Source: a bacterium (GTDB lineage Bacteria > Oederibacteriota > CAKKQC01). From it: a stretch of DNA of 64,000 bases. The notes under the pieces were generated by a model. The model did no database searches. It was not told the DNA's origin and saw nothing but the letters and a program-made list of their open reading frames with translations. How positions within the stretch are numbered: the first letter of the stretch is position 1; each line of letters begins with the position of its first letter. The position numbers and the translations under genes were made by a program. The stretch lies in NCBI GenBank assembly GCA_919901855.1, contig CAKKQC010000006.1, forward strand, positions 29,796 through 93,795. Direction: 5' to 3'. Shown one piece after another: positions 24,991-31,700 of the stretch.

Positions 24991-26494
24991 TCGCATCCTC
25001 GCGGCGTTTCTGATCTTCTCCGTCTGTTCCGGCCCCGTCAGTTCCGTCACCTTCGCCGCGGCGGCCGCGAAGAGCGTGATCATCCTCGTCGGGGACGGCA
25101 TGGGGGTCGAGCAGATCCGGGCGGCCAGTCTCGCCCTGCGCGGCGCGGACGGGCGGACGGCCATGCAGGGCCTCCCGGCGGCGGGCCGCGCCGCCACGCA
25201 TTCGGCCGACGAGGGCGTCACCGACCCCGCGGCGGCGGCGACGGCGCTGGCCACCGGGCGCAAGACCAACAACGGGGTCCTGTCGATCTCGGCGGGCGGC
25301 ACCCCGCTGAAGACGATCCTGGAGGCGTGCCGGGACGCCGGGAAGGTCACGGGGCTGGTCTCGGACTCCCGGATCACGGGGGAGACCACGGCCGGCTTCG
25401 CCGTGCATTCCGAAAACGCGGGGGCCGACTACGAGCTCGCGGGGATGATGGTGGCGGCCAAGGTGAACCTCCTGCTCGGGGGCGGGAAGAGCCACTTCCT
25501 CGCGCCCAAGAGCGAAGCCTGGGTGGGCGTGAACGTCCTGGACGCCAAGGGGAAGAAGATCCTGACCATCACGGACACCGTGAATTGGTCCGAGTACCGG
25601 ACCCTGACGCACTCCTTCCTCGCGCCGGCGGGGGCGAAGAAGGCGAGCGTGTGGGTGTGGCGCCAGTCCGGACCGCTCGGCCTCTACCTCGACGACGTCC
25701 GGCTGGAGCCGCAGGACGACAAGGGGAACGTCACGGGCCCCGGCCGGCTCATCGACCCCGGGTTCGAGGGGGGCGGGCTGGAGGGATGGAGCGACTGGGG
25801 GCACTCGCACGCGGTTCCCGACGGCGGCTCCACGGTCCTGAAGGTGACGGGCCAGGGCGGCGGCGAAAAGACCGTCGACATCACGGCGGGCACGAACTGG
25901 TCCGTCGCATACCGCGTCCGGCTGGACGACCCGAAGGCGCCCGGCGCGGCCGCCTCTCCCTGGGACCGGGCGGCGGCGCAGGGCTATGCCCGGATCGCGA
26001 CGCTGTCCGAGCTGGCCGGCGCCAGGGGCGGGAACATTCTCGGGCTCTTCGGGGACGGGGACCTCGGGGAGTCCGAGGGGGATCCGACGCTGGCCGGTTT
26101 GACCGGCGGGGCGCTCGGCGTCCTGGGCGGGGCCCCGGGCGGGTTCCTGCTCGTGGTGGACGGGAGCCGGATCGACCGGGCCTGCCGCGCGAAGGACGAG
26201 AAGAGCATGCTCCGGCAGGTGCAGGCCTTCGACGCCGCGGTCGCGGACGCGGTCGAGTTCGCGAAGAGGAAGGGCGACGTCCTGGTCGTCGTGACGTCCG
26301 GGTACGAGACCGGGGGCGTCAAGGCTTCCGGAACCGACGCCGGGAGCCTGCGGGTGACGTTCGGCGGCGGCGATGCCACGGCGGCCCGAGTCCCCGTCTT
26401 CGCCTTCGGTCCCGGCTCCGAGGGCTTCACGGGCGAGATGGACAACACCGAGATCGGCCGCAAGATCGCGGCCGCCCTGGACCTTCGGCTCTAG
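24977..26494 (+). CDS. Alkaline-phosphatase-fold protein, probably inactive
   Basis: 505 residues from a TTG start preceded by GGAGG, overlapping the AKR gene by 14 nt. A signal peptide is present (LAAFLIFSVCSGPVSS). The fold is clear: IILVGDGMG, TDPAAAATALATGRKTNNG, VDGSRID, and a FGPGSEGFTGEMDNTEIG end. Yet the nucleophile Ser of TDSAA is Pro84; the DH metal pair in TADH is SGY; the GHA ligand is CRA; and the later HTG ligand is DAT. About 150 residues near 180-330 are an inserted beta-sandwich (LYLDDVRLEP, SYRTLTHSF) like a carbohydrate-binding module. It is best called a pseudo-phosphatase, perhaps a binding or structural protein. Confidence 0.7.
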   Translation: MNSPDRILAAFLIFSVCSGPVSSVTFAAAAAKSVIILVGDGMGVEQIRAASLALRGADGRTAMQGLPAAGRAATHSADEGVTDPAAAATALATGRKTNNGVLSISAGGTPLKTILEACRDAGKVTGLVSDSRITGETTAGFAVHSENAGADYELAGMMVAAKVNLLLGGGKSHFLAPKSEAWVGVNVLDAKGKKILTITDTVNWSEYRTLTHSFLAPAGAKKASVWVWRQSGPLGLYLDDVRLEPQDDKGNVTGPGRLIDPGFEGGGLEGWSDWGHSHAVPDGGSTVLKVTGQGGGEKTVDITAGTNWSVAYRVRLDDPKAPGAAASPWDRAAAQGYARIATLSELAGARGGNILGLFGDGDLGESEGDPTLAGLTGGALGVLGGAPGGFLLVVDGSRIDRACRAKDEKSMLRQVQAFDAAVADAVEFAKRKGDVLVVVTSGYETGGVKASGTDAGSLRVTFGGGDATAARVPVFAFGPGSEGFTGEMDNTEIGRKIAAALDLRL

Positions 26495-26519
26495 CGGTCC
26501 CGGGTTCCGCCCGGGGGAC

Positions 26520-26569
26520 TTGACATATAACTTGACTTATACTGGACATACGGATAGGCTGTCCGTATG
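26520..26569 (+). promoter_or_regulatory. Promoter and operator dyad at the fic start
   Basis: TTGACA at 26520-26525 and a second TTGACT at 26532-26537 precede TATACT at 26538-26543. The first spacing is short (12 nt), so the TATACT box is the more reliable element. CATACGGA at 26547-26554 and TCCGTATG at 26562-26569 form a perfect 8-bp dyad around a 7-nt centre and include the ATG itself (26567-26569). A bound protein would block both start-site clearance and the start codon. Confidence 0.55.
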
Positions 26570-27571
26570 AGCTACCAGCCGCAGTTCTCCGTCAGCCCCC
26601 GCCTCCTCGCGCTCATCGGGGAGATTTCGGTCCTCCGGGAGCGGGTCCTGTCCTCGGCCGTCCAGGTGCCATGGGTCCCCGCGCTCCAGAAAGACGCACG
26701 GGAACGCACGACGCATGGGTCCACGTCGATCGAGGGCAATCCGCTCGGGCTCGCGGAGGTCCGGATGCTCGACGAAGGGAAGCCCGTCCTGTCGGCGGAC
26801 GAGAAGTCCCGGCGCGAGGTCCTGAACCATCTGGCGGCGCTCCGGCAGATCGAGAAGTGGGAGCGCAAATCCCGGATCGCGCACGACGACGTCCTGCGGC
26901 TCCATGAGACGGTCATGCGGGGCGTCCTGGCGGGGGAGCTCTCGGGTCGCTACCGTCCGTTCGGTGTCCGCGTCGGGACGCACATCGCGCCCGGTGCCGA
27001 GAAGGTCCACGCCCTGATGACCGACCTCCTCGGCTGGGTCAACGGGGAGTCCCGGGCGTGGTCCCCGGTGGTGTCATCGGCGGTCGTCCATTTCCGGTTC
27101 GAGGACATTCATCCGTTTGCCGACGGGAACGGCCGAACGGGCCGTCTGCTCGCGCTCTGGGAGCTCTACCGGAGGGGGTTCGACACCCTTCACATCTTCT
27201 CCGTCGACGAGTACTACTGGGAGCACCGGCCGGCTTATTACAGGGCCTTTGAAGAGGTCAGGCGGGGGGATGGGGACCTCACCGGGTGGATCGAGTTCGC
27301 GGCGACGGCCGTCAAGGCGACCCTCGAAGACGTGACGAAGCGGACGGCAGGCCTCTCCGCGCGGGCGAAGGGCGCTACGCTGGTTCTCCGTCCCCGGCAG
27401 GAACGGCTCTTGGAGCTCCTCCGGGAGAAGAAGAGCCTCTCGCCCGCGGAAATCTGGGCGGCTCTCGGCGTATCGCGCCAGGGCGCTCTCGACCTCGTGC
27501 GGCCGCTCATCGCGGCCGGGCTCGTGAAACGGATTGGCACCCGCAAATCTGGGAAATACGTGATTCCCTGA
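26567..27571 (+). CDS. Fic-family protein with winged-helix C-terminus
   Basis: 334 residues. The Fic core HPFADGNGRTGR is at 182-193, complete with the catalytic His and the Asn-Gly-Arg metal/phosphate loop. An N-terminal inhibitory helix has the S/TxxxE(G/N) motif as Ser52-TSI-Glu56-Gly57, so it is a class II, self-inhibited protein. Residues about 270-334 form a winged helix (LSPAEIWAALGVSRQGALDLVRPLI). Fic enzymes usually AMPylate proteins; class II members may also deAMPylate. The wHTH and the dyad over its start codon suggest it binds its own promoter. It is probably monocistronic. Confidence 0.85.
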   Translation: MSYQPQFSVSPRLLALIGEISVLRERVLSSAVQVPWVPALQKDARERTTHGSTSIEGNPLGLAEVRMLDEGKPVLSADEKSRREVLNHLAALRQIEKWERKSRIAHDDVLRLHETVMRGVLAGELSGRYRPFGVRVGTHIAPGAEKVHALMTDLLGWVNGESRAWSPVVSSAVVHFRFEDIHPFADGNGRTGRLLALWELYRRGFDTLHIFSVDEYYWEHRPAYYRAFEEVRRGDGDLTGWIEFAATAVKATLEDVTKRTAGLSARAKGATLVLRPRQERLLELLREKKSLSPAEIWAALGVSRQGALDLVRPLIAAGLVKRIGTRKSGKYVIP

Positions 27572-27621
27572 TTCCGCATGGATCGGCGGGTCTCCCGCTT
27601 GGGCGATATGATATGGGCGTC

Positions 27622-28854
27622 ATGCCGCACAGAGTTCACTGCAGGGATACGTGGTGGCGTGGTAAGTCGATGGTGTTCCTCGCGGTACTGCATATCTCTT
27701 CTGCGGCGGCGGCTTCGAGATCATCCGTAAACAACGCTCTCCTAGTCCTCTTCTCTCAGGTAACTGACGGCCGCATTGGGCCGCAGGTGGAGGTGTGGCG
27801 CGTATCGTCGGATGGGAAAGCTGACTTTCTGAAGGGCTTCGGTCCCGCCTCGCCCTGGATACAGGGCTATCCCTCCTATTGGCCGGTCCCGTCACCTGAT
27901 TCTAGAATGGTTGCATTCGTCAGGGACCTCAACGTGTGGATTTGGGATGTGGAACGTGACAAGGTGTGGAAGGTAACCCGGATCGGGCGGCCGGGAGACA
28001 CAGGATACGCGGATGTCCTCACACTTGTCGGCCCATGGTCCCGCGACGGGAAGAAGGTCGTCTACTGCGTCACCAATAGCAATTGGTCTAGCGGCGGGAT
28101 GACCGACCTCGTCGATCCTCGCAAGGTCCGGCGAGCTCCCTATGGCTCCTACGTATACGATATTGCCTTGCGCAGGTCCCGTCTGGTGTCTGGAACGGGC
28201 TGGGATGTGGTCGGGTGGGACGCGAACGACGAGGTCCTTCTCCAGCCTTCCCCGCCCAGCGCGTCTCTCTTCAGCGTTGACGCGGGCGGCCGACTCCGCA
28301 AGGTCTGGGAAGATCCCGGACTCGGCGGGGGGATCCCCCGGATCGGCCACATCTCCGTCGGGGGAAACGGCTCGAAGCTGATCGCATTCGTCCGTGCTGA
28401 CGGGTACCGGCTAAGAACCACCGGCGAGTGTGGCGATATCGTCGAGATTGACCTGCGAAAGGGCACTGTCCGGATATTGACAACGTATTCCAGTGACGAG
28501 TCCGCATCCCATTGGGTATGCAGGGCTATTCTCTCGCCCTCCGGCAGCCATGTCGCCTGGATGGGGAAGCCACGAAGAAGGGTTCTGGGGATGTTCGGAG
28601 GCTGGTATTCCGCCCTCGTTGTTGATGGCCGGGAACGGTTACGGATCCCCCCGTGTGATGCCGATGCCGTCAAGCGGATCGGAGCCCACACTCCCGGCCG
28701 ATCCGTCTTCCCCGTTCCTGAGATATGGATTGACGAACGGACCGTTGTCCTCATCTGTCGCGCGGAGCTCACGGTTGTGGATGTCACTACAGGGCGGATT
28801 CTGGGGCGGCATCCGATTCAGCATGGAAACGAGTCAAGTCCACCTGCGAAGTAG
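27622..28854 (+). CDS. Secreted beta-propeller-like protein
   Basis: About 410 residues. The start is uncertain: ATG at 27613, 27622 or 27670 are in frame. The last gives MVFLAVLHISSAAAAS, a short signal-like start. The body has TolB/WD40-like blades: SRMVAFVRDLNVWIWDVERDKVWKV, GPWSRDGKKVVYCV, GSKLIAFVRADGYRLRTT and SPSGSHVAWMG, each pairing a Ser/Asp-Gly turn with two strands. A TATGAT box lies at 27607-27612. The role is unknown; such propellers usually bind proteins or ligands outside the cytoplasm. A terminator hairpin follows at 28887. Confidence 0.5.
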   Translation: MPHRVHCRDTWWRGKSMVFLAVLHISSAAAASRSSVNNALLVLFSQVTDGRIGPQVEVWRVSSDGKADFLKGFGPASPWIQGYPSYWPVPSPDSRMVAFVRDLNVWIWDVERDKVWKVTRIGRPGDTGYADVLTLVGPWSRDGKKVVYCVTNSNWSSGGMTDLVDPRKVRRAPYGSYVYDIALRRSRLVSGTGWDVVGWDANDEVLLQPSPPSASLFSVDAGGRLRKVWEDPGLGGGIPRIGHISVGGNGSKLIAFVRADGYRLRTTGECGDIVEIDLRKGTVRILTTYSSDESASHWVCRAILSPSGSHVAWMGKPRRRVLGMFGGWYSALVVDGRERLRIPPCDADAVKRIGAHTPGRSVFPVPEIWIDERTVVLICRAELTVVDVTTGRILGRHPIQHGNESSPPAK

Positions 28855-28886
28855 CAGGTGCGGGAGGTGCGTGATCTCTTAGAAAC

Positions 28887-28924
28887 GCGAAAGGCCGTCC
28901 GCTGAGTCGCGTCCGGCCTTTCGC
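28887..28924. terminator. Bidirectional hairpin between convergent genes
   Basis: GCGAAAGGCCG at 28887-28897 and CGGCCTTTCGC at 28914-28924 form a perfect 11-bp stem around a 16-nt loop. It lies between the propeller gene (plus) and the retropepsin-like gene (minus), whose 3' ends face it. There is no long T tract on either side, so it may need Rho or act as an mRNA 3'-end stabiliser. Confidence 0.6.
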
Positions 28925-28968
28925 TTGATAGAGCCCGTTGCGCAAGAGTGCTTTCGTGCGGGTCGTGG

Positions 28969-29364
28969 TCAATCCACCTCCGTGATTTCGGGATCGTGCA
29001 TGTCGCGGCCCATGACGACGCGGGTCGACCCGTTACGGTTCTTGATCGAGATGTCCCACTTATGCATCGTGCCGGCCCCGATGATTATCTCGCGGGCGAG
29101 ATTGGCCGCCACCAACGCGTCGTCCATGATGACCTTCTTGCCGACCCTGATCAGCAGCTCGGCGGTCCCCGTGATCCGGAGGCGACTGCCGCGGGTCGCG
29201 GCGCGAAGCCGCAATGGAGCGGGGAGAGGACGCACCGTCGTGCCACGGGGGAGGCAGTTGCGCCGCACGATGGTGTAGAAGGAGCCCGTGTCGAAGACCG
29301 CCGGGACGGTGGCGGACTTCCGGCGGCCCGAGGTGATGACAATGGAGAGAACCGGCTTGCTCAT
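28969..29364 (-). CDS. Small retropepsin-like aspartic protease
   Basis: 131 residues. The active-site motif DTGS is at 25-28 in PAVFDTGSFYTIV, followed by flap-like and strand segments (LRITGTAELLIRVG, EIIIGAGTMHKWDISI) in the single-domain retropepsin order. Bacterial single-lobe members must dimerise to make the Asp pair. No signal peptide is visible. TATAAT, a perfect -10 box, lies at 29382-29387 on the minus strand, 17 nt before the ATG. The substrate is unknown. Confidence is good for the fold, lower for activity. Confidence 0.7.
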   Translation of the reverse strand: MSKPVLSIVITSGRRKSATVPAVFDTGSFYTIVRRNCLPRGTTVRPLPAPLRLRAATRGSRLRITGTAELLIRVGKKVIMDDALVAANLAREIIIGAGTMHKWDISIKNRNGSTRVVMGRDMHDPEITEVD

Positions 29365-29400
29365 GGGTGTTTCCCGCGATGATTATACCCCCGAAATGCG

Positions 29401-29431
29401 AACGGCCGGCTGGAGGATCCAGCCGGCCGTT
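29401..29431 (-). terminator. Terminator hairpin of the por/nfn operon
   Basis: A perfect 14-bp inverted repeat with a 3-nt loop: arms 29401-29414 and 29418-29431, stem mostly GC. It starts about 20 nt downstream of the nfnB stop on the minus strand and ends that operon. A short ATTT follows on the transcript side. The promoter of the retropepsin gene lies immediately after it. Confidence 0.7.
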
Positions 29432-29450
29432 CCGTTGAGAGGCCTTTGGG

Positions 29451-30848
29451 TTACTTGCCGCCCGAGAGGTCCTTGTGGATCGCTTCCGCCGCACGCTTGC
29501 CCGCGCCGGCCGCCAGGATGACGGTCGCGGCGCCGGTGACCGCGTCACCGCCGGCGTACACGTGCTTGCGCGAGGTCAGGCCGGACTTCTCGTCCGCGAC
29601 GAGACAGCCGTGCTTGTTCGTCTCCAGCCCCTTCGTCGTCTTGACCAGGATGGGGTTCGGGCTCGTCCCGATGGCCAGCACGACGTTGTCGGCGGGGAAG
29701 ATGAACTCCGACCCCGGAATCGGGACCGGGCGGCGGCGTCCGTCGGGCCCGGGCTCGCCGAGCTCCATCCGCTGGAGCTTGAGGCCCGTCACCCAACCCT
29801 GCTCGTTGCCCACGATCTCGACCGGAGCGGTCAGCCAGTTGAACTTGATGCCTTCCTCGAGCGCGTGGTGGTATTCCTCCACCCGCGCCGTCATCTCCTT
29901 CTCGGACCGGCGGTAGACGATGAGGCTTTCCTCCGCGCCCATGCGCATCGCGCTCCGCGCCGAGTCCATGGCCGTGTTGCCGGCCCCGATGGTCGCGACC
30001 CTTTTCCCCACCTTGAGGGGCGTGTCGGACTCCGGGAACTGGTACGCGCGCATGAGGTTGATCCGGGTCAGGAACTCGTTGGCCGAGTAGACGCCCATCA
30101 GGTTCTCGCCCGGTATCTTGAGGAAGGTCGGGAGGCCCGCGCCGGTCCCGATGAACACCGCCGAGAAGCCGAGCTTGTCCATGATGTCGTCGAGCGTGAT
30201 CGTCCGGCCGACGATGACGTTGGTGACGATCTCGACGCCCGAGTTCTTCATCATCCCGATTTCCCAGTCCAGGATCGCCTTCGGGAGGCGGAACTCGGGG
30301 ATGCCGTACCGGAGCACGCCGCCCGGGGCGTGCAGGCCCTCGAAGATCGTGACCTGGTAGCCGAGGCGGGCGAGCTCGCCTGCGCACACGAGACCGGCGG
30401 GACCCCCGCCGATGACGGCCACCTTCTCCTTGCGCTTCTTTCCCTGGGACACCGGCGGCGGAGCCTGCGAGCGCTCCCAGTCGGCGACGAACCGCTCGAG
30501 ATGGCCGATGCCGATCGGCTGGAACTTCTTGACCATGTGGCAGGTCATCTCGCACTGCGCTTCCTGCGGGCAGACGCGTCCGCAGATCGCGGGCAGGGGG
30601 TTGGCCGTGCGCAGGATCTGCGCGGACTCGGCCATGTTGCCCGTGGCGATCGCGTGGATGAACTGCGGAATCGGGATGTTGACCGGGCACTCGTCCACGC
30701 ACGCGGCTTCCTGGCACCTCAGGCACCGGTCCGCCTCGAACATCGCGTGCTGGAGCGTGTAGCCCTGGTTGACCTCGAGGAAGTCCTTGTTGCGGATGTT
30801 CGGGGCCCGCTCCGGCATCTTCGTCTTCTTGGCGCTCTTTACTGGCAT
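29451..30848 (-). CDS. nfnB: NfnB/GltD-type NAD(P)-linked flavin reductase
   Basis: 465 residues. The N-terminal Fe-S part has DRCLRCQEAACVDECPV and ICGRVCPQEAQCEMTC, the two 4Fe-4S sites of the GltD/GltA/NfnB family; then FAD binding at VAVIGGGPAGLVCAGEL and NAD(P) binding at VATIGAGNTAMDSARSAMRMG. It ends with VVLAIGTSPNPIL and YAGGDAVTGAATVI. The NfnA-like gene directly precedes it (1-nt overlap), so the pair most likely forms the bifurcating NADH-dependent ferredoxin:NADP+ oxidoreductase (NfnAB), rather than glutamate synthase, whose large subunit is missing. Confidence 0.85.
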   Translation of the reverse strand: MPVKSAKKTKMPERAPNIRNKDFLEVNQGYTLQHAMFEADRCLRCQEAACVDECPVNIPIPQFIHAIATGNMAESAQILRTANPLPAICGRVCPQEAQCEMTCHMVKKFQPIGIGHLERFVADWERSQAPPPVSQGKKRKEKVAVIGGGPAGLVCAGELARLGYQVTIFEGLHAPGGVLRYGIPEFRLPKAILDWEIGMMKNSGVEIVTNVIVGRTITLDDIMDKLGFSAVFIGTGAGLPTFLKIPGENLMGVYSANEFLTRINLMRAYQFPESDTPLKVGKRVATIGAGNTAMDSARSAMRMGAEESLIVYRRSEKEMTARVEEYHHALEEGIKFNWLTAPVEIVGNEQGWVTGLKLQRMELGEPGPDGRRRPVPIPGSEFIFPADNVVLAIGTSPNPILVKTTKGLETNKHGCLVADEKSGLTSRKHVYAGGDAVTGAATVILAAGAGKRAAEAIHKDLSGGK

Positions 30849-31696
30849 CAGACTCCTCCCGCCGCGGCAGCCGCGAGCTTCTTGGCGGCGACATCCTGTT
30901 CCTGCACGTACATCTTGCCCCGCCGTACGGCCTCGTCAAAGTCCACCTGGTGCGCGTCGAAGCACGGCCCGTCCACGCAGGCGAACTTGGACTGCCCGTT
31001 GATGGTGACCCGGCAACCGCCACACATCCCCGTGCCGTCGATCATGAGCGGATCGAGCGACACCTGGGTCGGGATCTTGGCATCCCGCGTGGCGTTGGCG
31101 ACCGCCCGCATCATGACCATCGGACCGATGGCGATGACCTGGTCCGGCTTGCCCGGGGCCCCGCCCTCGATCATCTGCTGCAGCCGCTGGGTCACGAAGC
31201 CCTTGAACCCGACCGACCCGTCGTCGGTGCAGAGCTCGACGTTCTTCGCGACCTTCTTCACCTCGTCCACGAGGATCAGGAGGTCCTTGTTCCGGGCCCC
31301 GTTGATGACCGTGGTCTTGTCGCCCCGGGCGGTGAGTTCCCGCATGAGGCAGAGGAGCGCGGCGACGCCGAAGCCGCCGCCCACGCCCACGATGTGACCG
31401 CCGGCCGGGATGACCGTCGGGTTGCCCAGCGGTCCGACGATGTCCAGGATCTCCTGGCCCACCTCGTGCGCGCCCAGGCGCCGGGTCGTGGCTCCGACCT
31501 CCTGAATGACCAGCGTGAGGATGCCCCGGTCGCGATCGTAGTCCGCGATCGTGAGCGGGATGCGCTCCCCGCCCTCGCGGACCCGGAGGATGACGAACTG
31601 CCCGGGCCTCGCGGCCTTCGCCACGAGCGGCGCGTCGATCCGGAAGAGCTTCGTGACCGGCGTCAGAATCCGCTTCTCGAGAATCTTGTATGGCAT
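30848..31696 (-). CDS. nfnA: NfnA-type FAD/[2Fe-2S] subunit
   Basis: 282 residues of the sulfide/dihydroorotate-dehydrogenase electron-transfer family. FAD site: RIPLTIADYDRDRG; nucleotide site: VGVGGGFGVAALLCLMREL; C-terminal [2Fe-2S] cysteines in MCGGCRVTINGQSKFACVDGPCFDAHQ. This is the NfnA/SudB pattern. Its stop abuts the NfnB start, which fixes the partnership. The complex couples NADH and reduced ferredoxin to NADP+ reduction. The gene lies 4 nt after the porAB stop, so reduced ferredoxin from pyruvate oxidation can feed it. Confidence 0.85.
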   Translation of the reverse strand: MPYKILEKRILTPVTKLFRIDAPLVAKAARPGQFVILRVREGGERIPLTIADYDRDRGILTLVIQEVGATTRRLGAHEVGQEILDIVGPLGNPTVIPAGGHIVGVGGGFGVAALLCLMRELTARGDKTTVINGARNKDLLILVDEVKKVAKNVELCTDDGSVGFKGFVTQRLQQMIEGGAPGKPDQVIAIGPMVMMRAVANATRDAKIPTQVSLDPLMIDGTGMCGGCRVTINGQSKFACVDGPCFDAHQVDFDEAVRRGKMYVQEQDVAAKKLAAAAAGGV

Positions 31697-31700
31697 GGCG

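Noticed and set aside
29451-30848. Glutamate synthase small subunit
   Set aside because: The motif set fits GltD, but the NfnA-like gene directly before it and the lack of a large subunit make NfnB the better reading.
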